Part shown: positions 54,116 through 63,974 of the stretch, one piece after another | Layout: the number at the start of each line of letters is the position of its first letter | Numbering within the stretch: the first letter of the stretch is position 1 | Assembly: GCA_910585465.1 (NCBI GenBank) | Contig: CAJUEW010000002.1 | Location: 62,001 to 126,000, forward strand | Length of the DNA: 64,000 nt | Direction: 5' to 3' | From: an uncultured Lachnospiraceae bacterium | Lineage (GTDB): Bacteria; Bacillota; Clostridia; Lachnospirales; Lachnospiraceae | The notes under the pieces: model-generated | Databases searched by the model: none | The model's input: the letters and a program-made list of their open reading frames with translations, nothing else | What the model was told of the DNA's origin: nothing | Made by a program: the position numbers and the translations under genes

Positions 54116-54130
54116 AAAGGAATGGAGATC

Positions 54131-54361
54131 ATGGAATTTGAGAAATTACAGGAGATCATTGCAGAAGTATTGAATGTGGACGCCAACGAGATTACAGCGG
54201 AAACCACATTTGTGGACGATCTGGGAGCAGATTCCCTGGATGTATTTCAGATTATTATGGGTATTGAAGAGGAATTTGACATTGAGATTGCGAATGAAGA
54301 TGCGGAGAAGATCGTATCAGTCGGGGATGCTGTTGAGCAGATTAAAAATGCATTAAACTAG
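54131..54361 (+). CDS. acpP: Acyl carrier protein
   Basis: The ATG at 54131 gives the usual 76 residues, ten bases after AAAGG. The phosphopantetheine serine is in LGADSLDVFQ near residue 36, and the protein is strongly acidic. It carries fatty acyl chains for synthesis and for PlsX. A short intrinsic terminator follows, which may lower expression of rnc and smc relative to acpP. Confidence 0.97.
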   Translation: MEFEKLQEIIAEVLNVDANEITAETTFVDDLGADSLDVFQIIMGIEEEFDIEIANEDAEKIVSVGDAVEQIKNALN

Positions 54362-54374
54362 ACAAATAGAAGAG

Positions 54375-54398
54375 GCCCCTTTAACAAAAGGGGCTTTT
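54375..54398 (+). terminator. Intrinsic terminator or attenuator after acpP
   Basis: GCCCCTTT and AAAGGGGC form an eight-pair stem with an AACA loop, followed by TTTT. The rnc gene starts only 22 bases later with no clear promoter, so partial read-through is likely. Confidence 0.8.
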
Positions 54399-54419
54399 CG
54401 TATGAACGGAGAATATTTT

Positions 54420-55106
54420 ATGGAAGAGACAGTTCTTCTGAGGGAATTGGAAGAAAAAATAGGTTATCAGTTTAAAAATACCGATCTATTGAAGCGGGCC
54501 ATGTGCCATAGCTCCTACGCCAACGAGCGGCATATGGGGAGACTGCAGTGTAATGAGCGTCTGGAATTTTTGGGAGATGCGGTGCTTGAATTGGCAACCA
54601 GCGAGTTTTTATACGAACGGTATCCGCAGATGCCGGAGGGAGATGCCACAAAAACCCGCGCAAGTATTGTCTGCGAACAGACACTGGCCTTTTGTGCTGC
54701 GAATATATCGCTTGGAAAGTACATTCTGCTCGGTAAAGGAGAGGAATCCAGCGGGGGAAGAGAACGTCCTTCCATTACCTCCGATGCCTGTGAAGCGTTA
54801 ATTGGAGCAATCTATCTGGATGGTGGTTTTACTAGCGCAAAAGAATTCATACAGAGGTTTATTTTAAATGATCTGGAGCATAAGAAGCTCTTTTTTGATA
54901 GTAAAACCATTTTACAGGAACGGATACAGGCACATCATGAGGAGAAGCTGCATTATAAACTGATCCGGGAGGAGGGTCCGGATCATCAAAAGCTTTTTGT
55001 AGTACAGGCTATGCTTGGCGAAAGCGTAATCGGCGAGGGAAGCGGGCGTACGAAGAAGGCGGCAGAGCAGGCGGCGGCATATCATGCGCTTACGAGACCT
55101 ATATAG
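54420..55106 (+). CDS. rnc: Ribonuclease III
   Basis: The ATG at 54420 follows CGGAG by eight bases and gives 228 residues; an ATG at 54402 lies next to the terminator. The catalytic signature is NERLEFLGDAVLEL, with the second acidic site in DACEALIGAIYLDGG. A double-stranded RNA-binding domain fills the last 70 residues. It processes rRNA precursors and other duplex RNA. The rnc-smc-ftsY order is conserved in Firmicutes. Confidence 0.97.
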   Translation: MEETVLLRELEEKIGYQFKNTDLLKRAMCHSSYANERHMGRLQCNERLEFLGDAVLELATSEFLYERYPQMPEGDATKTRASIVCEQTLAFCAANISLGKYILLGKGEESSGGRERPSITSDACEALIGAIYLDGGFTSAKEFIQRFILNDLEHKKLFFDSKTILQERIQAHHEEKLHYKLIREEGPDHQKLFVVQAMLGESVIGEGSGRTKKAAEQAAAYHALTRPI

Positions 55107-55121
55107 AACAGGAACATATGC

Positions 55122-58100
55122 ATGTATTTAAAGAGTATAGAGGTACAAGGATTTAAGTCCTTCGCAAACAAGATTGTATTTGAGTTCCATAACGGAATTA
55201 CAGGAATTGTAGGACCGAATGGTTCCGGCAAGAGCAATGTTGCAGATGCCGTGCGCTGGGTGCTGGGAGAACAGCGGGTAAAACAGCTCCGGGGCGGCAC
55301 TATGCAGGATGTTATTTTTTCGGGTACGGAGAACCGGAAGCCTTTGAGCTATGCCTATGTGGCTATTACCCTGGACAATGGGGATCATCAGCTTCCGGTG
55401 GCATATGAAGAGGTAACCGTTGCCAGAAGGTTATATCGTTCGGGGGAAAGTGAATATCTTTTAAATGGGACTGCCTGCCGTCTGAAGGACGTACAGGAAT
55501 TGTTTTATGATACCGGTATCGGGAAAGAAGGCTACTCAATTATCGGCCAGGGGCAGATAGACCGGATTCTAAGCACAAGGCCGGAGGAAGCACGGGAACT
55601 GTTCGACGAGGCAACCGGAATTGTAAAATTCAAGAAAAGAAAAAAGATTGCTGAAAAGAAGCTGGAGGATGAAAAACAAAATCTGCTGCGTGTCAATGAT
55701 ATTTTGACTGAGCTGGAGAAACAGTTGGGACCTTTGGAGCGTCAGGCAGAAAAAGCGAAAGAATATCTGAAAAAAAGGGAAACTCTAAAAGAGTACGAAA
55801 TCCATATTTTCCTTATGGAGATGGAACAGATCAAAGCACAGCTCCAAAAGCTTCTGGATGTACAGAAGATTACCAGAGAAGATATGGAGGAGACTGAAAA
55901 AGCTTTTGGGGATACCAAGCTGGAATATGAACGGATTGAGAAGGAACTGGAGGCGATTGAACGGCAGATTGATATGGCCAGGGAAAAGGCTTCCGAAGTG
56001 CGTATTCAAAAGCAGCAGATAAAAGGCCGGATTGAGGTTTTGAAAGAGCAGGTTCGTTCGGCATCGGAAAGCAGCCGGCATTACCGGGAACGGGCGGAAA
56101 GCATTGAGAAAGAACAGAAACAGCGGGAGGAAGAAAGGACATCTGTTTTTGAGGAAAAAAGAGAACTGGATATGCATCTGTCCCAGGCGCGGAAGGTGCA
56201 GAAAGAGGCAGAAGAAGCTCTGACAGACATTCAGCAGCGCATTGCGGACAGCCAGACTAATGTGGAGAACAGCAAAAATGAAATTATTGCTCTTTTAAAC
56301 CAGCGTTCTTCTATTAAAGGAAAGCTTCAGCGTTATGATGCCATGGCAGAACAGCTTCAGATTCGCAAGGCGGAAGTAAATCAGAAGCTGATTCATATGA
56401 AAAGCGCGGAGATGGGTCAGGATGAGTTGCTGAAGCAAAGGGAAGCACAGCTTTATGAAGTTCAGCAGGAGCTTCAGGAAAAAACAAAGGCCAGGGAGAC
56501 GCTTGAAAAGAGAATTTCTGAGCTGCAGCAGCAGATTACAGTCTGCAGAAAGCGTCTGGAGGAAGGGCAGACGGCCTATCACAGGGAGTCATCCCGTCTG
56601 GAATCCCTCCAGAACCTGGCCGAGCGCTATGACGGCTATGGCGGAAGCATCCGAAGAGTTATGGAGCAGAAGGAAAAGGTGGACGGTATCTGCGGCGTGG
56701 TGGCTGATTTAATTCAGACTGAGAAAAAATATGAGACTGCGGTGGAGACTGCTCTGGGAGGCAGCATTCAGAATGTAGTTACGGAGGATGAAGAAACTGC
56801 CAAACATCTGATTACATTTTTAAAGCAGAATCGTTTCGGAAGAGTAACCTTTCTGCCCTTGACCGCGGTAAAGAATCCCCAGCAGTTTCACCAGGTTCAG
56901 GTATTGAAGGAGGCGGGAGTCATTGGGCTTGCGCATACCTTGATACAGACAGAGGAACGTTACCGGAAAGTCATGGAGCAGTTGCTGGGAAGAACCGTTG
57001 TAGTGGATCAGATAGATCATGCCATTGCTTTACAGAGAAAGTACCATTACAGTCTGCGTATTGTGACACTGGAGGGAGAGTCCATGAATCCCGGGGGCTC
57101 TATGACCGGAGGATTATTTAAAAACAGCAGCAGCCTTTTAAGCAGAAACCGTGAGATTGAAGAAGGGAAGGAAAAGGTCAGGCAGTGCAGGGAAGCCCTG
57201 GAACACCTTCAGAAAGAACTGGCGGAAATACAGAATGAGCGTGGCAGCTGCTATACAAAGCTGGATGAAAGCGGGGCCGGGCTTCAGGAAATCCGGGTGC
57301 GTGAGAACACGGTCCGGATGAGTGTGGAGCAGCTAAGGGAGCAGAAACGGGCGGCAGAAACAGATTTGGAGCAATTCGGGAAGGAAAGCCTGGAGCTGGA
57401 GCGTCAGAGACTGGAGCTTCAGGAGATAAAAAAGGGAAACCAGCAGGAATTAAAGGAATCTGAAGAGATGGAGAGGGCGTACACCTTTGCGGTGGAAACC
57501 TACCAGAAGCGTCTGGAGGAGGAGCGCCAAAAGGAAGCGGAAGCTTCCAGGGCGTTGGAGGAGTATCATCTGGATACGGCATCTATCCTTCAGAAAACAG
57601 AATTTGCCACTTCCAATCTCACGCGTATTGAGGGAGAGCTTGAAAAGCTTCAAAAGGAGAAGAAGGAGCTTTGGCACAATATGAACCAGGCAGAAGAGGA
57701 TACGAAAAGCCGGGAAAACGGCATTGGTATTCTTCAGGCTGAGATGAATCAGATGACAGAAGCCATTGAAGGGCTGGAAAAGGAAACAGTGTCTCTTCAG
57801 AAGAAAAAAGAAGAGCAGTCCGCATCCCATAAAAGTTTTTTTGCCAGACGGGAGGAGTTATCTGACCGTATAAATGAGCTGGATAAAGAGCTTTTCCGGC
57901 TGAACAGTCAAAAGGAAAAACTGGAGGAAGTTTCCGAAGGGCTGATGAACCATATGTGGGCAGAATATGAACTGACTTATAATGGGGCACTGCCGCTCAG
58001 AAAAAAAGAATATCAGAATCTCCAGGAGCTGAAGAAAAGCTGCAGTGCGGTGAAGGAAGAGATAAAGGGGCTTGGTAATGTAAATGTCAATGCCATTGAA

Positions 58101-58682
58101 GATTATAAGGAGGTATCAGAGAGATATTTCTTTATGGATGGACAGAGGAAGGATCTTCTGGAAGCAGAGGGAGCATTAAAGCAGATTATTTCTGAACTGG
58201 ACAGTGGTATGAAAAGACAGTTCCGTGAACAATTTGCATTAATTCAAAAAGAATTTGACAAAGCGTTTAAAGAGCTGTTCGGCGGAGGAAAGGGGACGCT
58301 GGAGCTGATAGATGAGGATGATGTGCTGGAGACAGGCATCCGTATCATCTCCCAGCCTCCGGGCAAGAAGCTGCAGAATATGATGCAGCTTTCAGGCGGC
58401 GAAAAAGCCCTGACAGCCATTTCGCTTTTGTTCGCGATTCAAAACCTGAAGCCGTCTCCGTTTTGTCTGCTGGATGAAATTGAGGCGGCGCTGGATGATT
58501 CTAACGTAGTGCGTTTTGCAAAATATTTACATAAGCTGACAAAATATACGCAGTTCATCGTTATCACTCACAGAAGGGGCACAATGAATGCGGCGGATCG
58601 GCTGTATGGTATCACCATGCAGGAAAAGGGTGTGTCAGCTTTAGTATCAGTAAATCTGATAGAGAATGATCTGGATAAATAG
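55122..58682 (+). CDS. smc: Chromosome segregation protein SMC
   Basis: This 1186-residue condensin ATPase has Walker A GPNGSGKSN (K37), long coiled coils (about 170-500 and 670-1010), and a central hinge (about 505-665) with the conserved glycines near NPGGSMTGG after it. The C-terminal head has signature LSGGEKAL and Walker B LLDEIEAALDD. It acts with ScpA and ScpB, which are not in the window. Length is normal. Confidence 0.98.
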   Translation: MYLKSIEVQGFKSFANKIVFEFHNGITGIVGPNGSGKSNVADAVRWVLGEQRVKQLRGGTMQDVIFSGTENRKPLSYAYVAITLDNGDHQLPVAYEEVTVARRLYRSGESEYLLNGTACRLKDVQELFYDTGIGKEGYSIIGQGQIDRILSTRPEEARELFDEATGIVKFKKRKKIAEKKLEDEKQNLLRVNDILTELEKQLGPLERQAEKAKEYLKKRETLKEYEIHIFLMEMEQIKAQLQKLLDVQKITREDMEETEKAFGDTKLEYERIEKELEAIERQIDMAREKASEVRIQKQQIKGRIEVLKEQVRSASESSRHYRERAESIEKEQKQREEERTSVFEEKRELDMHLSQARKVQKEAEEALTDIQQRIADSQTNVENSKNEIIALLNQRSSIKGKLQRYDAMAEQLQIRKAEVNQKLIHMKSAEMGQDELLKQREAQLYEVQQELQEKTKARETLEKRISELQQQITVCRKRLEEGQTAYHRESSRLESLQNLAERYDGYGGSIRRVMEQKEKVDGICGVVADLIQTEKKYETAVETALGGSIQNVVTEDEETAKHLITFLKQNRFGRVTFLPLTAVKNPQQFHQVQVLKEAGVIGLAHTLIQTEERYRKVMEQLLGRTVVVDQIDHAIALQRKYHYSLRIVTLEGESMNPGGSMTGGLFKNSSSLLSRNREIEEGKEKVRQCREALEHLQKELAEIQNERGSCYTKLDESGAGLQEIRVRENTVRMSVEQLREQKRAAETDLEQFGKESLELERQRLELQEIKKGNQQELKESEEMERAYTFAVETYQKRLEEERQKEAEASRALEEYHLDTASILQKTEFATSNLTRIEGELEKLQKEKKELWHNMNQAEEDTKSRENGIGILQAEMNQMTEAIEGLEKETVSLQKKKEEQSASHKSFFARREELSDRINELDKELFRLNSQKEKLEEVSEGLMNHMWAEYELTYNGALPLRKKEYQNLQELKKSCSAVKEEIKGLGNVNVNAIEDYKEVSERYFFMDGQRKDLLEAEGALKQIISELDSGMKRQFREQFALIQKEFDKAFKELFGGGKGTLELIDEDDVLETGIRIISQPPGKKLQNMMQLSGGEKALTAISLLFAIQNLKPSPFCLLDEIEAALDDSNVVRFAKYLHKLTKYTQFIVITHRRGTMNAADRLYGITMQEKGVSALVSVNLIENDLDK

Positions 58683-58694
58683 GAGGGATTATTT

Positions 58695-59633
58695 ATGGCG
58701 GAGGAAAAGAAAGGGTTTTTCAGGCGTCTGGCAGAGGGGCTGACCAAGACGAGAAATAATATTGTATCCGGCATGGATGCGATTTTTAACGGATTCTCAG
58801 ATATTGATGAAGATTTTTACGATGAAATTGAGGAAATCCTCATTATGGGCGATATCGGAATCAATGCAACGACTTCGATTATTGAGAATTTGAAGAAAAA
58901 GGTAAAGGAACAGCATATCAGGAAGCCTGAGGAATGCAAGGAGCTTCTGATTAACAGCATTAAAGAACAGATGCGGGTAGAAGAGACTGCTTATGAGTTT
59001 GAACACTGCACCTCAGTGGTTCTGGTTATCGGTGTCAATGGAGTGGGCAAGACGACCTCCGTGGGAAAGCTGGCAGGAAAGCTGAAGGATCAGGGACGCA
59101 GGGTTATTCTGGCAGCAGCGGATACTTTCCGGGCAGCCGCAGGAGAACAGCTTACCGAGTGGGCGAACCGCGCCGGTGTGGAGATCATCGGCGGAAGCGA
59201 AGGCGCCGATCCGGCTTCCGTAGTCTACGATGCCGTGTGTGCCGCAAAGGCAAGAAAGGCAGACGTGCTTCTGATAGATACAGCGGGAAGACTTCATAAT
59301 AAAAGAAATCTGATGGAGGAGCTTCGCAAAATCAACCGTATTATTGAGCGGGAATATCCCGATGCCTATCGGGAAACAATGGTAGTGCTGGATGGGACCA
59401 CCGGACAGAATGCTCTGGAGCAGGCAAGACAGTTCGGGGAGGCAGCAAATCTTACCGGAATTATACTGACAAAGCTGGATGGAACCGCCAAGGGCGGCAT
59501 TGCCGTAGCGATTCAGTCGGAGCTGAATGTTCCGGTAAAATATATTGGTGTGGGGGAGCATATTGATGATTTACAGAAATTTGACGCAGACACATTTGTA
59601 AACGCCTTGTTCCTGACCGGTTCCGGCAGCTGA
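58695..59633 (+). CDS. ftsY: Signal recognition particle receptor FtsY
   Basis: This 312-residue GTPase has only a short N-terminal extension in place of the acidic A domain. The NG domain carries GVNGVGKTTSVGKL (G1), DTFRAAAGEQL, DTAGRLHNK (G3) and TKLDGTAKGG (G4). It docks SRP-bound ribosomes at the membrane. It follows smc by 12 bases, behind AGGAGG. Confidence 0.97.
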   Translation: MAEEKKGFFRRLAEGLTKTRNNIVSGMDAIFNGFSDIDEDFYDEIEEILIMGDIGINATTSIIENLKKKVKEQHIRKPEECKELLINSIKEQMRVEETAYEFEHCTSVVLVIGVNGVGKTTSVGKLAGKLKDQGRRVILAAADTFRAAAGEQLTEWANRAGVEIIGGSEGADPASVVYDAVCAAKARKADVLLIDTAGRLHNKRNLMEELRKINRIIEREYPDAYRETMVVLDGTTGQNALEQARQFGEAANLTGIILTKLDGTAKGGIAVAIQSELNVPVKYIGVGEHIDDLQKFDADTFVNALFLTGSGS

Positions 59634-59666
59634 CAGAAGAATACAACAAAAGGAGATACAAAAAAG

Positions 59667-60878
59667 ATGATGACTCTAGAAAAATTTGAGGAGGCCTGCG
59701 AGATTGTAGGCAAGGTGACGATACAGACCAGACTGATGTTCAGCCAGTATTTCAGCGAACAGTCCGGAAACAAAGTATATTTAAAGCCTGAGAATATGCA
59801 GAAAACAGGGGCGTTTAAAATCCGGGGGGCTTATTATAAAATCAGTACGCTGACGGAGGAGGAAAGAGGGAAAGGTCTGATTACCGCATCCGCAGGCAAT
59901 CATGCCCAGGGGGTGGCCTATGCGGCAAAGGAATACGGATGCAAAGCAGTGATCTGCATGCCCACAACCACTCCTTTGATTAAAGTAAACCGTACGAAGG
60001 CATACGGTGCGGAGGTTGTGCTGCATGGAAATGACTATGACGAAGCGTGCGCTCACGCCTATGAGCTGTCAAAGGAGCATGGTTATACATTTATTCATCC
60101 CTTTGACGATCTGGATGTGGCGACCGGACAGGGAACCATTTCCATGGAGATTTTTAAAGAGCTTCCGCTGGTAGATTATATACTTGTTCCGATTGGGGGA
60201 GGAGGTTTGGCAGCCGGCGTGGCAACACTGGCAAAACAGCTGAATCCGAAAATTAAGGTGATCGGCGTGGAGCCTGAAGGGGCCAACTGTATGGAGCAGT
60301 CTGTGGCAAAGGGTGAGGTCATCTGCCTGGAGCACAGCAATACGATTGCGGATGGTACGGCAGTACGCCAGCCGGGAAAGGATATCTTTCCGTATATCCA
60401 GAAAAACATTGATCAGATTATCTCCGTTCCGGATGACGAGCTGATTGTAGCATTTTTGGATATGGTGGAAAATCACAAGCTGATTGTGGAAAATTCCGGC
60501 CTTCTGAGCGTGGCGGCGCTGAAGCATCTGAATGTCAGAAATAAAAAGGTGGTCTGCATTTTAAGCGGAGGTAATATGGATATTATTACCATGTCCTCTG
60601 TGGTGCAGCACGGCTTGATTCAGAGAGACCGTATTTTCTCCGTATCTGTGCTTCTGCCGGATAAACCGGGCGAGCTGGTAAATGTGGCATCTATTATTGC
60701 AGGACAGCAGGGAAATGTCATTCGTCTGGATCACAATCAGTTTGTAAGTACAAACCGGAATGCGGCTGTGGAGCTGAAAATTACGATGGAGGCCTTTGGC
60801 ACAGAGCATAAAGAACGGATCATCCGGGAACTGGAAACTCATGGATACCGGCCGAAGCTGATTCGGGCAAATATCTGA
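59667..60878 (+). CDS. ilvA: Threonine ammonia-lyase with ACT domain
   Basis: This 403-residue PLP enzyme deaminates threonine to 2-oxobutyrate. The PLP lysine is K51 in KTGAFKIRGAY, and the phosphate loop is VPIGGGGLAAGVA. A single C-terminal ACT-like domain starts near residue 325 (LLPDKPGELVNVASII). The form with one short ACT domain lies between catabolic TdcB and classical IlvA, so either isoleucine synthesis or threonine breakdown is possible. The hom gene nearby links it to the aspartate family pathway. Confidence 0.93.
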   Translation: MMTLEKFEEACEIVGKVTIQTRLMFSQYFSEQSGNKVYLKPENMQKTGAFKIRGAYYKISTLTEEERGKGLITASAGNHAQGVAYAAKEYGCKAVICMPTTTPLIKVNRTKAYGAEVVLHGNDYDEACAHAYELSKEHGYTFIHPFDDLDVATGQGTISMEIFKELPLVDYILVPIGGGGLAAGVATLAKQLNPKIKVIGVEPEGANCMEQSVAKGEVICLEHSNTIADGTAVRQPGKDIFPYIQKNIDQIISVPDDELIVAFLDMVENHKLIVENSGLLSVAALKHLNVRNKKVVCILSGGNMDIITMSSVVQHGLIQRDRIFSVSVLLPDKPGELVNVASIIAGQQGNVIRLDHNQFVSTNRNAAVELKITMEAFGTEHKERIIRELETHGYRPKLIRANI

Positions 60879-60926
60879 CCAATCGGACGGCAGGACTCTA
60901 AAACATAATACATGGAGGAGAAACAA

Positions 60927-61346
60927 ATGGAAAGCAGGATTGAGGATACAATTAAACGACATAACAAGGGATTTAACTGTGCACAGGCAGTTGCCTGTAC
61001 ATATTGTGATCTTCTGGGACTGGAGGAAGAGACAGTATTTCGCATGACAGAAGGCTTTGGAGCAGGGATGGGCTGTATGGAGGCAACCTGCGGTGCTCTG
61101 TCCGGTGCCGTTGTGCTGGCCGGACTGAAGAACAGCGACGGAAAGCTGGAAGCTCCGGGAACAAAGGGAAGGACCTATAAGCTGTCCAAAGAGATGGTCA
61201 GAAGCTTTCAGGAAAAATGCGGCTCCACTGTGTGCCGGGAATTAAAAGGGGCCGGAGACAAAAAGCCGATGCATAGCTGCGAGGCATGTATCAGAGATGC
61301 GGCCGTTATTGTAGAAAGCATATTGTTTGGAGAGAATCATGCGTAA
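60927..61346 (+). CDS. C-GCAxxG-C-C family protein
   Basis: The ATG at 60927 follows GGAGGAGA and gives 139 residues. The family pattern is visible: FNCAQAV near residue 19, GMGCMEATCGALSGA near 50-64, a cysteine in VCRELKG and a final C-E-A-C pair. The conserved cysteines suggest an iron-sulfur or other metal site and a possible redox role, but function is unproved. It overlaps hom by eight bases. Confidence 0.9.
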   Translation: MESRIEDTIKRHNKGFNCAQAVACTYCDLLGLEEETVFRMTEGFGAGMGCMEATCGALSGAVVLAGLKNSDGKLEAPGTKGRTYKLSKEMVRSFQEKCGSTVCRELKGAGDKKPMHSCEACIRDAAVIVESILFGENHA

Positions 61347-62634
61347 ATATAAGAAAATCAAAGCAGCGCTGCTGGGCATGGGAACAGTAGGAGGAGGCGT
61401 ATTCAGGCTGCTGGAGAAAAGAAAGGACGAGATGCCCTTTAAAATTCAGGCAGAACTGGAAATCAGCAAAATCTTAGTAAGAGATTTGTCAAAAAAGAGA
61501 GAAGGAGTTCCGGACGGGGCGCTGACAGACAGTTGGGAGCAGATTGTAAATGATCCGGAGATCCAGATTGTCATTGAACTGATGGGAGGCATTGAACCGG
61601 CCCGTACTTATATTTTGCAGGCGCTGAAGGCAGGAAAGCATGTAGTGACCGCAAATAAGGATTTGATGGCAGAGTGCGGAGAAGAGCTGATGGACGCGGC
61701 GGAGCAGAACCACTGTGATTTGCAGTTCGAGGCGGCAGTAGCCGGCGGAATCCCTATTATCCGGCCTCTTAAGGAATGTCTGGCAGGTAATGATATTACG
61801 GAAGTGATGGGAATTGTAAACGGTACCACAAATTATATTCTGACCAAGATGACCAAAGAAGGTATGGATTTTGCCGAAGCATTAAAAAAAGCCCAGGAGC
61901 TTGGATTTGCAGAGGCAGATCCGACGGCGGATATAGAAGGTCTGGACGCGGGCCGGAAGATGGCCATTCTTGCGTCGATTGCGTTTCATTCCCGCGTGAC
62001 CTTCCGGGATGTGGACATCAAAGGCATTACAAAAATTACAGCAAAGGATATCCAGTATGCGGGGGAATTCGGCTATACGCTGAAGCTTCTGGGCGTGGCG
62101 CGAAATACGGACAATGAGATGGAGGTAGGAGTATTTCCAATGATGATTCCATCCAGTCATCCGCTGGCCGGTGTCAATGACTCCTTCAATGCAGTGTTTA
62201 TACATGGAGACGCGGTGGACGACGCCATGTTCCAGGGAAAGGGAGCCGGTGAATTTCCTACTGCCAGTGCGGTTGTGGGGGATTTGATTACTGTGGCCCG
62301 CAATATGCAGTATGACTGCTGCGGCAGAATCGGGTGCAGCTGTTATAAAAAGCTTCCTATGAAATCAGCCGGCGAATCCAGGCATAAATATTTTCTGCGT
62401 CTGATTGTGGAAGACAGAACCGGCATTCTGGCCGGTGTGGCCGGCGTGCTTGGAAATAACAACGTAAGTATTAATCAGGTAATCCAAAAGCCGGCAGTGG
62501 ATGGTGTGGCAGAGCTGGTTGTAATCACGGATCAGGTTGAAAACCGACATCTGCATGACGCGCTTATGATATTTGGAGAAATGTCCATGATCCGGGAGGT
62601 GGCATCTGTAATCCGGGTATATACGCAAAAATAA
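61339..62634 (+). CDS. hom: Homoserine dehydrogenase
   Basis: The ATG at 61339 gives 431 residues; a TTG at 61327 overlaps the ribosome site. NAD(P) is bound at GMGTVGGGVFRLL, the catalytic region holds NGTTNYIL and FAEADPTADIEGLDAGRK, and an ACT domain (YFLRLIVEDRTGILAGVAG) ends the protein. It reduces aspartate semialdehyde to homoserine, feeding threonine, methionine and, through ilvA, isoleucine. ACT binding suggests threonine feedback. Confidence 0.97.
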   Translation: MRKYKKIKAALLGMGTVGGGVFRLLEKRKDEMPFKIQAELEISKILVRDLSKKREGVPDGALTDSWEQIVNDPEIQIVIELMGGIEPARTYILQALKAGKHVVTANKDLMAECGEELMDAAEQNHCDLQFEAAVAGGIPIIRPLKECLAGNDITEVMGIVNGTTNYILTKMTKEGMDFAEALKKAQELGFAEADPTADIEGLDAGRKMAILASIAFHSRVTFRDVDIKGITKITAKDIQYAGEFGYTLKLLGVARNTDNEMEVGVFPMMIPSSHPLAGVNDSFNAVFIHGDAVDDAMFQGKGAGEFPTASAVVGDLITVARNMQYDCCGRIGCSCYKKLPMKSAGESRHKYFLRLIVEDRTGILAGVAGVLGNNNVSINQVIQKPAVDGVAELVVITDQVENRHLHDALMIFGEMSMIREVASVIRVYTQK

Positions 62635-62735
62635 AACAGGCTGTGAAAGCCTGACTGTAATGGACACATCTCCCAGATTATCCTGACTTCTGATTGGGCA
62701 CACTTCTACTGTGTAACTCAGAAAGGAGAGTGCCA

Positions 62736-63047
62736 ATGGAAATCAGAAAGATTACCGGAGACAATTTTCAGACTGAAGTGACAGAGGCAGGCGGCCCGGT
62801 GCTCGTAGAATTCTATGCGGACTGGTGCGGCCCCTGTAAAGCACAGCTTCCGGTTCTGGAACAGGCGGCAGATGAAGCATGTGATGTAAAATTCTGCAAG
62901 GTTAACATTGATGAAGACCCGCGGCTTGCCGAACGGTTCGGCGTAACGCATGTGCCTACCATGCTTGTGATGAACGGGGAGAAAATCTTTCAGACTATAA
63001 CCGGATTTCATCCGCAGGAGGAAATTCTGGAGTATCTGGAAATGTAA
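62736..63047 (+). CDS. trxA: Thioredoxin
   Basis: The ATG at 62736 follows AAAGGAGAG and gives 103 residues. The redox motif W-C31-G-P-C34-K and the cis-proline in HVPTMLV are present. It reduces protein disulfides in the cytoplasm. No thioredoxin reductase gene is adjacent. A large inverted repeat follows 13 bases after the stop. Confidence 0.95.
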   Translation: MEIRKITGDNFQTEVTEAGGPVLVEFYADWCGPCKAQLPVLEQAADEACDVKFCKVNIDEDPRLAERFGVTHVPTMLVMNGEKIFQTITGFHPQEEILEYLEM

Positions 63048-63060
63048 AATACAAAGAGAA

Positions 63061-63136
63061 GGGGCTGCTGCAAGATGCGGGCATCTCTGCCAGGCGAGGT
63101 TCGTATGGCGGGACATCCGGATTTTGCAGCAGCCCC
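63061..63136. repeat. Structured 76-base element with 13-base perfect inverted ends
   Basis: GGGGCTGCTGCAA and TTGCAGCAGCCCC close a 50-base interior that can form two inner hairpins (GATG-CGGG-CATC, and GCCA/TGGC around CGA-GGT-TCG). A short TTT follows. It may end trxA transcription, be a non-coding RNA, or be a miniature inverted-repeat element. Confidence 0.65.
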
Positions 63137-63165
63137 TTTCTGTTTAAACGAAAGGGATTATAAGG

Positions 63166-63891
63166 ATGAAGCTTCAGAAGCTTTTAAGCCTGGTACGGCA
63201 GGCAGTGGAAAAATATCATATGATTGAGGAGCATGACCGGATTGCAGTGGGAATATCCGGGGGCAAGGACAGTATGGCTCTTTTGTACGCCCTTAAAGAG
63301 CTGTCCCGGTTTTATCCGAAATCTTTTGATATCTACGGAGTCAGTGTGGATCTGGGCTTTAAAAATACGGATTTTTCGGGCATTCACAATTTCTGCAGAA
63401 AGATAGGAGTTTCAATTTCTATAGTACATACACAGATCGGGCAAATTGTTATGGAAGAGAGAAGGGAGCAGAATCCCTGTTCTTTATGCGCAAAAATGCG
63501 GAAGGGCGCATTGGTGCGGGAAGCTCTTCGGCTCGGCTGCAATAAAATTGCCTATGGACATCACAAGGATGATTATGTGGAGACTATGCTGCTTTCATTG
63601 ATATTTCAGGGACAATTTTATGCATTTCCCCCGGTGACCCGGTTTGAGGATAAAGGACTTACGGTGCTGCGTCCTATGATGCTGGCAGAGGAGACCCAGA
63701 TACGGGGGTTCTGCAGTCAGTATAAAATTCCTGTTATGAAAAGCTCCTGCCCTGTGGATGGAACCACAAAAAGAGAATATGCCAAAAAACTGCTCCTTCA
63801 GATTCAAAAGGATCATCCGGGGGCAAAGGAGCGGATGTTTCATGCCATTATGGAAGGGAATATCCCTGACTGGCCTTCGACAGAACTGTAA
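63166..63891 (+). CDS. TtcA-family tRNA thiolation protein
   Basis: This 241-residue PP-loop ATPase has SGGKDS at residues 31-36. A cluster-type CxxC (CSLCAKM) lies near residue 106, followed by GHHKDDYVETMLLSLIFQG. Family members insert sulfur at cytidine 32 of tRNA using an iron-sulfur cluster. It is shorter than Escherichia coli TtcA (about 310), as is usual in Clostridia, so the exact target is less sure. Confidence 0.87.
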   Translation: MKLQKLLSLVRQAVEKYHMIEEHDRIAVGISGGKDSMALLYALKELSRFYPKSFDIYGVSVDLGFKNTDFSGIHNFCRKIGVSISIVHTQIGQIVMEERREQNPCSLCAKMRKGALVREALRLGCNKIAYGHHKDDYVETMLLSLIFQGQFYAFPPVTRFEDKGLTVLRPMMLAEETQIRGFCSQYKIPVMKSSCPVDGTTKREYAKKLLLQIQKDHPGAKERMFHAIMEGNIPDWPSTEL

Positions 63892-63974
63892 GAAAATTGT
63901 AAGCTTTATCTCGCACAAACGACAGATTTCTCTGTTATGATAATATTAGACAAACAGAGAGGGGGACAGATTTT

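Noticed and set aside
63897..63946. Promoter before the gene at the right edge
   Set aside because: TATGAT at 63936 has no -35 box near 17 bases upstream; TTGTAA at 63897 is too far away.
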